Shown here: positions 1 to 11,752 of the stretch, in pieces | Position numbering within the stretch: the first letter of the stretch is position 1 | Layout: the number at the start of each line of letters is the position of its first letter | From: Saussurea involucrata | Taxonomy: Eukaryota > Streptophyta > Magnoliopsida > Asterales > Asteraceae | NCBI GenBank assembly: GCA_033807775.1 | Contig: CM066327.1 | Location: 91,162,295 to 91,226,294 of the forward strand | Direction of reading: 5' to 3' | Length of the DNA: 64,000 nt | Position numbers and translations under genes: made by a program | Notes under the pieces: model-generated | The model's input: the letters and a program-made list of their open reading frames with translations, nothing else | The model's database searches: none | Told to the model about the DNA's origin: nothing

Positions 1-1
1 A

Positions 2-2136
2 GATAAGAAGAAAGTGGCTATAGACACAAAAGCCAGATCCATACTATCCATGGCTCTTCCCGACGAAGTCTACCATTCCGTCATGAACCTGAAATCCTCA
101 AAAGCCATGTGGGACACAATATGTGTTCAATATGAAGGTACTGCTTAAGTCCAGGACTCTCGAAAGATCAACCTGGTAAGACAGTATGAAAGTTTCATTT
201 GTGGTAAGAATGAGACTCTCTCTGAAGTTCACCAACGTTTTAATTGCTTAATAATAGATCTGAAAACTGTTGGTAAGGAATATTCTAACTTTGAAGTGCT
301 GACAAAGTTTCTAGAATGTTTACCTGAAAGCTGGGACAGTTAATCTATGTGTCTCAAGCTGTCAAAAGATCTAAGATCAATGACCCTTGCTACCTTATAT
401 GGCACGATGCTGAATCATGAGCAATCAGGTCATCTTAAGAAGAATCTTGTAAAAGACTCCAAAAGCACCCCTGTTGCTTTAATCTCAGAGGAACCCTCTA
501 CTCAGCGACCCTCGGTCACTATCACTGAGTTAGAGAGTAACTCTGAAAGGTCATCAGATTCTGACTCTTCAGATGATGATGAATCTTTGGCTCTCCTAAC
601 AAAAAAGTTCAGGAAATTCGCCAAAAAGAAAATGTTCAGAAAGAACAAACCTCTTTCAATAACTAATAAGCCAAGATCATCAGCTACTGTTGATAAGGCT
701 GCTGCTACTTGTTTTAACTGCGAAAAGATTGGACATTTCGCTAACGAGTGCAGGTCTAAGAAAGTATCGAGAAACTCAGTGTTTCCCAAGAAATCCTTTA
801 TTCCCAGGAATAAAGATGACAAATATTCTAAGCTGAAAGAAAAATATGCAAAGCTGAAAAGCTTCAAGAAGAAAGGCAAAGGCCTGATGGTTTACGATTG
901 GGCTGCTTCTGAAGAAGAAGAATCATCATCTGATTCTGAGGATGATGAAGCAAATCTCTGTCTTATGGCAAAGATTGAAGATGAGGAAGAAAGTTCAGAC
1001 ATTCCCTCTACTTCAACATCTGCAATTCAGGTATCACCTTCCTTCTTTACAAATATTGCAAATATTGATGAAGCTGATAGTCTCCGTAAAATCGATCTCT
1101 TGACTAGAAGTTTATATGAAGCCTTGAATGGCAAAACAATAGTTGAAAACCAAAACCTTGATCTCGCTGAACAGCTAAAAAACTGTCACCTTCAAATAGA
1201 AAAACTTTCTAAAATTGAAGAAGATTTTAAAGATCAAGTGCACTTAAATCAGCTAGTCAAAATCGAACGAGCAAAAGCTATCGCTGCTTTGAAAGCTGAA
1301 AAAGCTACTGTTGAAGGATGGTGTAACTCTTCAACAAAGATCACTGAGATAATTAAGTCTCAGATACCCCTGAGTGATAAACGTGGTCTTGGTTACAAAT
1401 ATGAAACTCAAGAACCAACCACTGATCGTTCCATGCTCTTATTTGGAACTTTCGTATCCTCAGTCGCTGACACTTCATCCTCTCAGTGTTCGTCCTCTAG
1501 ACCGCCTATCCCTGAGGAAATCTCTACCTCTTCAAAAGGTAAAGAGAAAATGGTTTATCCAAAACCTACCTCTGTCTTAAAAGATAAAGGTAAAGGAATT
1601 GCGTTGAACCAAAATCCTCAAAAGGGTACTTTAGTACCAAAGCTGAATACTTCTAAAGCTTTAGTGATTTATTCCTCTGGATCAAGGAATCAGATCTTTG
1701 GATCTACTCAGCGTGGGTCTATTCAGCGATCTACTCCTAGACTCAGAGTGGATGTCCTTGGTAAGAAATCTGAAGAACTTAATGTTCCTCCAATTTCTAA
1801 AGCCAAAAGCTTTTTTGGTGCTGGTCCTTCTAATTCAAAATCAAAAGCTCAGCATTCAAATGGTCCTAGAACTACTTTTAGTTATAGGAAATGTTATCAT
1901 TGTGGACTCACTGATCATATTGCTAGTAAGTGCCCCACAACCACCAAAGCTGATAAGATAGCTAAGGTGAAGATTGCCCCAAGGCAAAGAAGACCACCGA
2001 GGTTAAGAAATTAACTAAAGTGAAGACTGACAAAGCTGAATCGTCAAATGCTGCGAAGACTGCTGAACCTTCCATTCCAACTGCTTCCACTGACAAACGT
2101 GTACACATGGTTAAGTGGGTACCCAAGAAAAACTGA
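2..2136 (+). pseudogene. gag: copia gag (nucleocapsid polyprotein), 5'-partial and broken
   Basis: Frame 2 reads from the window start as a UBN2-type gag (region around SWDS and the LSKDL run). In-frame TAA codons lie at 146-148 and 341-343, where relatives would read through. The long open part is 347-2014. Two zinc knuckles, C-x2-C-x4-H-x4-C, are at nt 710-751 (CFNCEKIGHFANEC) and 1892-1933 (CYHCGLTDHIASKC). They bind RNA during particle assembly. Between them are Ser/Asp/Glu-rich stretches and a Lys/Glu-rich, coiled-coil-like segment (about 1080-1330). A frameshift near 1980 moves the frame. The true C-terminus is then the WVPK motif, ending at TGA 2134-2136, in the same frame as pol. Identification is firm; no function is expected from this copy. 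Confidence 0.88.
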
Positions 2137-5100
2137 TCTTCCTTTGTGATGCAGGTTCAGAAGGGTATCTGGTATCTCGATAGCGGATGCTCTAGACACA
2201 TGACTGGAAAGAAAAGCATGCTCGCTGAATACAAGGAAGAGAAGGGTCCCTCTGTGACTTTCGGTGGAAATGGAAAAGGACATACCCGAGGGTTTGGTGT
2301 ACTCTCAAATGGTACAACCACCTTCAGAAGAGTCGCATATGTTGAAGGGCTGAAGCATAATCTTTTAAGCATCAGTCAGCTTTGCGATAAGGATAACAAA
2401 GTAATCTTTACTAAGGAATCCTGCTTTGTCACTGACAAAAAGGAGAAGATAGCTCTCAGCGGTTATCGTTTGGAAAATGTTTATGTAATAAACATGGACT
2501 CAACAACCACTGAGAACTCCTGTTTCTTCTCAAAAGCCTCATCTGATGTCAACTGGCTATGGCATAAGAGGCTCTCTCATCTGAATTTCAAGACACTGAA
2601 CACTCTTTCTTCAAAAGAGTTAGTCACTGGTCTACCTCAACACTCATACGCCAAAGAGTCTTTATGTTCAGCGTGTGAAAAAGGGAAGTAGACTAAAGCA
2701 AGCTTTAAATCAAAGCAAGTTTCCTCAGTGTTATCTCCTCTACAACTACTCCATATGGATTTGTTTGGCCCTGTTAACAAACAATCCATCGCTGGAAAGA
2801 AATATACACTGGTCATAGTTGATGAATTCTCTCGTTATACATGGGTTATGTTTCTCCGTTCCAAGAGTGACACCCCTGAAGAACTCATCACCTTTGTTCG
2901 GAAGATGGAAACCCTGAACAATTTGACCGTTCGCTCAATAAGGAGTGATCATGGGACTGAATTCAAAAACAGTTCTCTTGATTCCTTCTTTGAGAGTAAG
3001 GGTATTTCTCACAACTTTTCTTCAGTGAGAACACCGCAACAAAATGGAGTCGCTGAAAGAAGAAATAGAACAATTATTGAAGTTGCACGTTCAATGCTCA
3101 GCGATTCTCACCTGCCTACTCAGTTTTGGGCAGAAGCTGTCAACACCGCTTGTTTTACGCAAAACAGGTCGCTGATAGTCAAAAGATTCAATAAAACTGC
3201 CTATGAACTTTTTCATGGGAGAAAGCCTTCAATCAGCTTCCTTCACATCTTTGGATGTCAGTGTTTCATACTGAACAACAGAGATGCCCTTGGAAAGTTT
3301 GATCCTAAGGATGATGATGTTATCTTTCTTGGATACTCCTCAGTTTCCAAAGCCTTCAGAGTCTTCAATCGAAGAAGATAAACTGTTGAAGAAACAATTC
3401 ACGTCACGTTTGACGAGTCCCGTTCAGCGAACTCTAAACCATCCGCTGACACTGAAGAACTGAATCAATGGATGTTTTCTCATCTTGGTGATTCAGAAGA
3501 TATTCCCACTCCTCGTGCTCATACCGTTGAAGATGATGGTCCTACTATCATCCCAAATATGCAGAATAGTGAAGCTGAAACTTCATGGGTCTCAGTTGTT
3601 CCTATAAACACTATACCTGCTTCTGAACCCAATGTCTCAGACATTCCATCTACTTCTCAGCAATCAGTGAATATAATGACAACTGCATCCATTCCTCTCT
3701 TGGCTAATACTCCATACGTCGCTGAAGCCTCATCTTCAGCTCCTCCTGTTCAGGTTGAGTCAGCGTCTCACGCTCCGGCTCAGCGATGGACTGTAAATCA
3801 CCCAATTGATCAAATTCTTGGTGATCCAAACGCTGGTATTCAGACTCGATGAAGTGCAGGTAATATTTGTTTATTTGTTAATTTTATTTCACTAACTGAA
3901 CCAAAGAAAGTAGATGATGCCCTCAAAGATCCAAACTGGGTCAGCGCGATGCAAGAAGAGCTGACTGAATTCGAAAGAAACAAAGTTTGGAAACTTGTTC
4001 GAAGACCAACTGACAAAACAGTGATAGGCACTAAATAGGTCTATCGAAACAAGTTGGACGAACATGGAACTGTAACCCGCAACAAGGATCGTCTTGTTGC
4101 TCAGGGATACAGACAAGAGGAAGGCATAGATTATGACGAAACATTTGCTCCAGTAGCAAGATTAGAATATATTCGTCTATTCTTAGCATACGCTATACAC
4201 AAAGACTTCAAATTATATCAGATGGATGTTAAGTCAGCATTTCTAAATGGAAAGCTGAATGAAGAAGTCTATGTGGAACAACCTCCAGGATTCTCAAATC
4301 CTAAGCGTCCATGTTATGTTTATAAACTGGATAAGGCACTTTATGGCTTAAAGCAAGCTCCACGTGCATGGTATGACACTCTTTCTACTTATCTCCATAT
4401 TGAAAAATTTGAGCGAGGTAAAATCGACAAAACTCTATTTTTCAGGAAAGTAAAAGGTCATCATTATTGTTCAAATATATGTTGATGATATTATATTTGG
4501 CTCTACTAACCCTGATCTTTGTACTCGCTTCGCTGATAGAATGAAAGATGAGTATAAGATGAGCATGATGGGTGAACTAGAATATTTCCTTGGTCTTCAG
4601 ATAAAGCAAAATGAAAAAGGAACTTTCATTAATCAGGGAAAGTATGTTAAAGATATGCTGAAGAAATTCGACTTAACTGAAAGTTCAGCTATGAAAACCC
4701 CTATGGCACCACCGCTGACACTTGATAAGGATACTAAGGGTATTCCTGTTAATGTCACCTTGTACCGTGGGATAATCGGCTCACTTTTGTATCTTACAGC
4801 TAGCCGACCCGATATTATGTTTGCAACATGCTTGTGTGCACGATATCAAGCTGAACCTAAGATATCTCATATGAAAGCTGTAAAGCGAATTTTTCGATAT
4901 CTTAAGGGTACAACGAATCTAGGTCTTTGGTATCCCAAAGACTCAGGATTCGATCTAATCGCCTATTCAGATAATGATTTTGCAGGTTGCAGAATGGATA
5001 AGAAAAGCACCACAGGAGGATGTCAGCTCCTGGGTGGAAAGCTGGTAAGTTGGACAAGTAAAAAGCAAAACTCAGTGTCCACCTCTACAGCTGAAGCTGA

Positions 5101-5425
5101 GTATGTAGCCGCTGGAAGCTGCTGTTCTCAGGTCTTGTGGATGAGAAATCAACTACTGGACTATGACCTTCAGCTCTCAAATATTCCAATCTATTGCGAC
5201 AGCACAAGTGCCATCGCTATAGCCAATAATCCAGTGCTACACTCAAAGAGAAAATACATCAAAATCAGGTATCATTTTATCAGAGATCATGTGATGAATG
5301 GTGATATAGAACTTCACTTTATCCCAACTGATTATCAGTTAGCTGATCTGTTCACCAAACCTCTTGATGAGACAAGATTCAACTTTCTCATCAACGAGCT
5401 TGGAATGCTGAACTTTGAAGAATAA
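2137..5425 (+). pseudogene. pol: copia pol (protease, integrase, RT, RNase H), multiply disrupted
   Basis: Protease starts at about 2146 with the active-site triad in YLDSGCSRHMTG. The GAG-pre-integrase zinc finger (H-H-C-C, WLWHKRLSH then CSACEKGK) lies at 2560-2690. The integrase core (LLHMDLFGP, SIRSDHGTEF, PQQNGVAERRNR) spans 2740-3110. RT begins near 3900. Its catalytic YVDD box is at 4478-4489. RNase H (SDNDFAG, TAEAEYVA) ends at 5425. One frame is used up to about 4455, but it holds TAG 2689-2691, TAA 3379-3381, TGA 3850-3852 and TAG 4036-4038. A frameshift between 4440 and 4478 then moves RT into the next frame. Each stop can be derived from CAG, CAA, CGA or TGG by one transition. The gene is inactive. 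Confidence 0.92.
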
Positions 5426-6439
5426 AATCTTCAGCGGTTCCCATTTTGATCAGCGATACGATTATACAAACTTGTATAGCCCTCGGGATAAAATCAACTT
5501 ATATAACCTATTCTATCATCTTCTCTCTGAATAAACTTGATTCGCTGATATCAAGGTATGTTTTTCTCTCTCTGACAATCGCATGTAAATGCAAGATTTC
5601 AAAATAAATTACATCGCTGAATATCTCTTCCTTATCAGCGATACTTTGAAATTTCTAAAAACCTTCACTGATATTTCTAAATTCAGTGCTTCATATTTTC
5701 AAAAGTATCCCTGAGTTTTTCAAAACCTCAGAGACAACCATGAATATGAAAGGACAGTTGTGACGTCATTACAACGGACAAGCCCTGGCACGTTCTTCTT
5801 TCTGACACCCGTTTGCACGTTTCGTTTACTCGCCAATCAAATGCAAACACGTGTCCGTGTCATGATGAAAATCTTTTCCCGCTCAAGATTTTCTCTTTCT
5901 AAATCTCTTTATATAAACAAATTATTCGTTTATATTTTCCTTTTACGCGAACTTCTCCTCCAAGCAAAGAAAGAATTCACTGTTGCATTTTGCTCTCGCT
6001 TTTTCAAGAACAACTGTTCATCTTCTTCAAACATCAAAGGTTAATATGTTCTTATTATTTACCAAATGCAAATAACTTGTTTCTGATCTTCTCTTTGTTT
6101 TAACAAGATCAAACAAAAGAACTTCTTAAAAATGAAATCATTCTCTTTCATGGTTTTATGAATACAACCATTTCATGGTTGTTCTTCAAGTTTAAATGCA
6201 AAAATCTTAAACTTGTTCTTCATTCGTTTTTCCAGAATCCCTATCTTCAAAGGAAACTGGAAAACAAGATTTTTATTGGGTTTGAAATATCGTTTTTCAA
6301 AAACAAGAAAAACCCTAATCTTCATTAAGACATGTTGTCTGAATGAAATGGACAAAATTCGAACCATCTTATTGGAAAATCTTTCCACGTTAAAATTATT
6401 CTTATCTGTTAATATTTGGTTGAACTGATAATACAGAAA
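5426..6439 (+). promoter_or_regulatory. Spacer between pol and ORF3 with TATA box and leader intron candidate
   Basis: No coding sequence is visible here. CGCTGA or TCAGCG motifs recur at 5430-5640. A TATA box (TTTATATAAAC, 5908-5918) is followed by a CT-rich leader. Then comes a donor-like AAG|GTTAAT (GT at 6040-6041). The acceptor-like ATACAG ends at 6436 with a branch-point-like CTGAT just before it. The ATG of ORF3 is 3 nt into the would-be second exon (AAAATGGC, 6440). Seen: the signals and their order. Inferred: an independent or subgenomic transcript for ORF3 with a roughly 397-nt leader intron. Confidence 0.5.
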
Positions 6440-9185
6440 ATGGCATCTTCTGACATTCCCAAGAACACCATCGCTGAGAACACTGCTGCTGATGATACTG
6501 CTGAGGAAGTGGAAATCCTCAAGGCTCCTCAGGTCAAGTTCTCTCTTGACAAGCTGGATTGGACTAAAGTGAATAACCTCTATGCGCTTCTAGAGTTTCC
6601 TCCTCGAAAGCAAGTCACACATCTAGATGATGCTGTGAAATTCCTCAAGAATTGCTGCATCTCCACAGCCCTGACCATAACCCGTCCTGCACATCAGTTT
6701 TTGCTATCACAATTCTGGTACTCTGCCAGACACTCTCAGCTACCATCAGCCAAAGACCCCTCCAAAACAATTGACTGCATCCTTTGCGATATCGAATATG
6801 GCACCATGAAGATCACCCCTGCCATCATTCGCAAAGCCCTCAGCCTTCCCATCGCAACCAAAGAAAAACCCTTCGTTCCCCTCCCTGACCCCAAGAAAAA
6901 CTCAGACAGGGAAGCCATCATTGCATTCTTTGATGCAATGGGCTATGTATGGGAAACTGGAAGGGATATGAAGCCCGAGAAGAAGCTGGCCATTATCAAG
7001 AAATCAAAAATGCCCAGCGAGATGAATTTCATCTTCGCCCATGTGATCAGCTGCATGACTGCCAAGAGCGGCTCCTCTGACCAAGCCGCTAAGCCTCAGC
7101 AAGCAATGGGATATGCATTGCTGAAAGGTCTACATATAGACTGGGCATCGATTATCTATGATGACCTGGTACTCAGAGTGGACACCGTCGCTGACAGACT
7201 TCCATGGGTTCCATATCCTCGGTTCATCAGCGCCATATTCCAAAAAGGCCTGAAGGACAACTATCCTCAAGAGGGTGACCTGAAACTTTCTCAGGTTGGC
7301 CGTAAGATACTCGACTTCAAACCAGTGGTGAATGAGGTACGTCTTTCTACACTCTTAACTCTTCTAAATCCTTCTACTTCTTCTACTTCTGCAGCTCCTT
7401 CAGCGGACAAACCCACCGCTGATACCCCAACTACAACCTCTATTCCTCTTAAAAGGAAACATTCTGACACCCAACTTGATTCCAAAAGAACTAAGAAAAC
7501 CAAGGAGCAACCCCAACAATATATTGCTAAAGACTCCTCAGCTCCTCCTGTTGGGCTGAAGGAAAGTTCAGTGGTACGCTCTGCCACAGCTGAACAAGCC
7601 ACCCACTCTATCCCGACTTCAGCGTCTCCAAACGCTGAGGTTACAAACTTGGAATCTACCCAACCTCCTTCAGTCTCTCAAAAGACCGATGAAGTGATTC
7701 TCAGTGAATCCAACGCTGAACTCAGTAACCAACCTCCATTCTTACCCTTCGCTTCTCCCTCTACTCATTTGGACACCACTCCAGTTATCACTGAAGCACC
7801 TGTCATTCCTCCAGAAGCTAAAGAAAATACTCTTCAAGAAGTGATGGGCATAGGACCTGCAGAGCTGACCATACGTCCACGTACTCTCGCTGACGATATG
7901 GAACTTTACTCAGGAACCCGCGATTTTGATGAATTCACCAATCCTCCTGCAGGTACACACCAACCCCTATATACTGTAACTGAACCCCAAACTTCCGAGC
8001 TTTCCTCTGTTCACAAGTTTTTATATGTTACAGGTCCTAATTTGAGAGACATCAACGCCTCTCTGAAGACACTAGAGACGTCGCTGACAGGTCTCACTAC
8101 TACTCTTTCCGACAACTCTACAGCTGTAACAAACGCAGGAGAAAATCTTTTAAAGCTTACAACCGAAGTCGGAAAGAATGCCTCCAAAGCTGACGTGGAG
8201 AAGGTTGATAAATCACTGGGCGACTTTGCCAAAGTTCTCGCTGACATCTACACAGACTACCTCGACATCAAGAAATCAGTTGACACCATGTCCAGCGAAG
8301 TCACAACGCTGAAGACATCGGTTGGCACACTCGAAGGTGATATGTCTGCTGTAAAGACTGATGTCAGTTCAGTAAAAACTGATATGAGTTCTATGAAGAC
8401 TGATGTCAACACGATGAAGAATGACATCTCTTCAATTAAGAACTTGTTGACGCAGATCCTGACCAACACAACCGCCCCTGCACCTGCCCCTGCTCCTACA
8501 CCTGAGCATTTTACTCCGGCAGATCGTGTTGAACTCGTCAAACCATATTATCAACGATTGAGACTTATGTTGGGGTCCCTGGCTAAGAAGACAGGGAGAA
8601 AACCACAGCTGCTGAATCGTCCCATTCCTCCCCCAGTCATCATGAAAAGGAGGGGGAGAAGAGTGCTGAAGACCCTTCCAAGAGCGCTGAAGACCTTTCC
8701 CATGATGATTCTATCAGGGGAGAGAAGAATGAAGACCTCACCTTCACTGAAGAGGGTGAGAAGAATATTGAAGCTGAAGCAGCCGCTGGACCTCAGGGAG
8801 ATGAACACCCTGAGGGAACCGAGAAGCTCGCCTCTGTATCTGAGGGGGAGCAACTCGAAGAAGAAGCTGAAGAAACTGAGTCTGAAGCTGAAGATGAAGA
8901 AGCCATCGACTTGTCTAATGATGAACCATCCTCTTCTCCAAAGAATGATGATGACGAAGATGACGATGATGATGATTCTTTTATCGTCAAGCCTGCTCAG
9001 AGAACAATAGCTCTTAAAGGGATCCGAATAAATGAACCTTCAGGGGAGCGGACAAAGACAACGCCATCAGCATCTGAAGCTGACAAGGGCAAAGGAAAAA
9101 ATGTCGCTGAAGGAAAAAATGTCGCTGAAAATCCCTCCTCTATACACTATCAGTTCTAAACTCCATAAACCTCCATACACTTTAT

Positions 9186-9226
<41 letters not shown>

Positions 9227-10512
9227 CTACCCATGTTCTTATTCGTAAGATCGCTGTGTTTCAGCTAGTCCTCTCCCCTGTTTGAGGATATCGCTGAAGT
9301 TCCTACAGCTGCGACTTCAACAATAATCCCAGCTCTCAACGCTGAAGAAATAATCCCAGTCTTGGATTTGATCTCTGAGACTGATGAACCTGAAGAACAG
9401 ACTCTCTCTCACAAAAATAGACCTTCCTTGGCTCCTCAAAAGCTAAATGAAGAGGATCAAGAAAAGAGAGATGCAATGATCAAGAGACTCGAAGATTAGC
9501 GAATCATTCTAAAGCATGATCAACTTCCTACCGTTCCTCCAAAGTTCAGAATTTCCCAAAAGGAATACAAGGAACACCTCAGAGCTGAACGCCAAATCGC
9601 TGAAAGAAAGGAAGCTGAAGAAAAAGACAGAGAATACGCCATCAAGCTTACTCAACGATCAATAAAAGACCCCAAGCTGAAAAGAGTTCCCATTGATGTT
9701 CAACGTCAGCTATGGGATGATGCTCAAGAGATCGTTAGAGAAAAGACTAAGGTCTCTGATACGACTTTGGAATGGGCTAAACAAATGATGACCTATCGAT
9801 CTAGACCATCCAAAATCATCAAAGTAAACATCAGAGGAAAATTGTACGTCGACGTTCCTGTTGTTGAAGTGGATGTCTACAGAGAAGACAAAACCAAGCA
9901 AACTTCTATGCTGCTACCTTAGAAAAGTTTGGTCTCTCTGAATGGTTAGAAACGAAATTAGCCATTCAGGGATCACGCTCAAAGTTCAAAAGTCATGTCG
10001 AGAAGATCTTAAACAAACAGATCGACCTGCTTTCTTCTGCTGTGGATATTCCTCCTCTTCCTCCTCAACAAAGAAAAGTCTCTGCTAAGGAAAAGAAAGT
10101 CTCTGATTCAGGTCCTCCTATACGGAATGAAACAGGTATTGGTTTCTCTCGTGCTGAAGTTCTTGGCCCTGATGCTGATCTCTAAGCGCTTGACACCTCC
10201 CTACCACCTGGAGAAACTTTCATTCCTGGCACAGTTGTAAGTGATCCATATGGTATATTATTTCTAGACTACAATGGAAACCATCACTTTCAACGTATCT
10301 CTGAGCTCCACATCGCTCCCATCGAACAACTCAGAGATCTCTTATACTGGTGTGAAGTCAGACGCGACATCAAAGCTAGACACCTGAAGCCATTGATTTT
10401 TGAAGAAGCTCTGAAGAAAAAGAATCAAGGAGCAGATGTCCCTGATTGGATGATTGCCACATCAATGACCCTTGATGAACAACTCATTAAGGAAGAACCT
10501 TTTGACGGATAG
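6440..10512 (+). pseudogene. Third ORF of the copia element (envelope-like position), broken
   Basis: It opens at ATG 6440 (good context AAAATGGC; an in-frame ATG at 6416 lies in the putative intron) and reads to 9010 before losing frame. Residues about 25-300 form a globular domain (LPWVPYPRFISAIFQ near its end) like plant retroelement-associated proteins. Next comes a Ser/Thr/Pro-rich linker. A helical repeat region follows, with heptads such as VKTDVSSVKTDMSSMKTDV (8350-8450). Next is an Ala-Pro run, then an Asp/Glu-rich tract that is in frame 1 (8911-9159), so a frameshift lies near 8540-8570. After a CT microsatellite the protein resumes with TAG 9497-9499, a frameshift near 9900, TAA 10183-10185 and a final TAG 10510-10512. 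Intact length would be about 1350 codons. I see no clear signal peptide. Function is unknown; the envelope-like label rests on position only. Confidence 0.7.
9190..9223. repeat. (CT)n microsatellite inside ORF3
   Basis: About 17 CT units lie within what was coding sequence of the third ORF. The reading frame is lost just before it and recognisable ORF3 protein resumes from about 9280, so the expansion or a linked indel helped break the gene. Confidence 0.9.
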
Positions 10513-10780
10513 GATCGCCTTGTAATTCTTTCTATCCTTATCTGTCTACATCTTTTGTACTTGTAATTCTATTCGTTGTACTTGTAATTTTTCCACTTCT
10601 CTCTGTAATCTTTACACAGTTTAACGAAAAATTTCAGCGAATGTACTTTACTCCATCAGTACAGAAAAGATCCCAGAAAACAGTAAAAGGGACAAATATT
10701 TTATGAGTTCTTTTTATCCTTATGTTTTCATTATATAGCAATTTTCTCTGTTGCTATGTCATAATCAAATAGGGGGAGAT
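10513..10780 (+). other. 3' untranslated region and polypurine tract of the copia element
   Basis: This is AT-rich non-coding sequence after ORF3. It ends in the polypurine tract AGGGGGAGAT (10771-10780), the primer site for plus-strand DNA synthesis, directly followed by TG of the LTR. Confidence 0.85.
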
Positions 10781-11752
10781 TGTTGATCCAAACCCTCAGT
10801 GATTTGATAATGACCCTCTCTTATAAACTTAGTGAAAATTGTAAGTAAACAGTATGTATCAGAGTTTCACTATCGCTGATAAGTACTAAGATCTTACAGT
10901 ACCGCTGATAGGAACTCTCGCTCTTTAGATTAAACATTCAGCGAAACTGTTCACCATAATACTCTGAGCCTGTTCAGTACTTATGGTGATCGCTGATAAG
11001 TTAGTTGTTTACTTATAATCCCTGAAGACAAGTTTCACGTCAACATAGGTTCTACGCTGAAGTCGAAGATCAAGCTCAAGAACCAGCGACAAGTCTCCTA
11101 ATGAACTGATGCGGATTAGCGAAGACTCAGATTTGTCCAATCAACGTGAAGTATCAAGTACAAGACTTTAGCTATCGCTGAACGCTATCATTCGCTGATA
11201 AAGAATGATAGATCGCTGAATCAACGAAAAGCTGATCATGAAGTCCTCCGTACAAAGTACTTTTGTCTTAACCACCCTTGCACGACTCCGTACGATATGT
11301 CAGAAAAAGAACCTCCTTATTGTCTGAATTCGTACAACCTCTCTGATACTACACTGTTCAACATGCGGCTACTAAGGTTGTCAACAAAGGTCAATGACAT
11401 GCAACCAATCAGCTGCTGCCACGTGTAAAGTGTATACTGCCATGCATTAAATGCATGCAGTATATAAGAAGATGAACTCACTTCATTTTGAAGTAACTTG
11501 CTAACTCTGGACAAGTTCATCCTTTTTATCTTGAGATAGGTTATTATTAGTAATTTCCTTCTCCTTCTTAGTGCAAGAAACTTAGTGTTCCAACTTGTTT
11601 AGATTTAGGATTTATCCTTAATCTTGTTTCCGCAACAAGCTGTAAATTGTTAATGAATTATCAATAAACAATTTAGAAAAGTAAAATCTGTGTGTTTGTA
11701 TTCAACCCCCCCCCCCCCTTCAACAAACTTGTATAGCCCTTCGGGACCAACA
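10781..11752 (+). repeat. 3' LTR of the Sirevirus-like copia element (972 bp)
   Basis: It begins TGTTGATCC directly after the polypurine tract and ends ACCAACA at 11752. The U3 part (10860-11230) carries at least seven CGCTGA/TCAGCG motifs. A TATA box is at 11461-11468. A 13-base poly-C run sits at 11706-11718 in U5. The next bases (CATTATACC) match the uninterrupted copy of the host LTR near 17273, which fixes the right border. Confidence 0.88.
11404..11468 (+). promoter_or_regulatory. LTR core promoter: CCAAT box, G-box, RY palindrome, TATA
   Basis: In order: CCAATC (11405-11410), a G-box-like CCACGTGT (11419-11426), the near-perfect inverted repeat CTGCCATGCAT-TAA-ATGCATGCAG (11437-11460) that holds RY elements (CATGCA), and TATATAAG (11461-11468). 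RY plus ACGT-core boxes are known targets of B3 (ABI3/FUS3/LEC2) and bZIP factors in seed promoters. Use of this LTR in seeds is inference. Confidence 0.6.

Larger units (their letters stand above)
1..11752 (+). mobile_element. Ty1-copia retrotransposon, Sirevirus-like, 5' end outside window
   Basis: Order on the plus strand is gag (two CCHC knuckles), protease, integrase, reverse transcriptase, RNase H, a 1-kb spacer, a third long ORF, a polypurine tract and a 3' LTR. PR-IN-RT-RH order defines Ty1-copia. A long ORF behind pol and a roughly 1-kb LTR fit the Sirevirus lineage. The 5' LTR and PBS lie outside the window. The coding part has at least eight nonsense codons and several frameshifts, so it is dead and fairly old. 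The right edge is sharp: LTR end CA at 11752, followed by sequence that matches the uninterrupted right LTR of the next element (near 17272), so this element is nested in that one. Confidence 0.9.
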
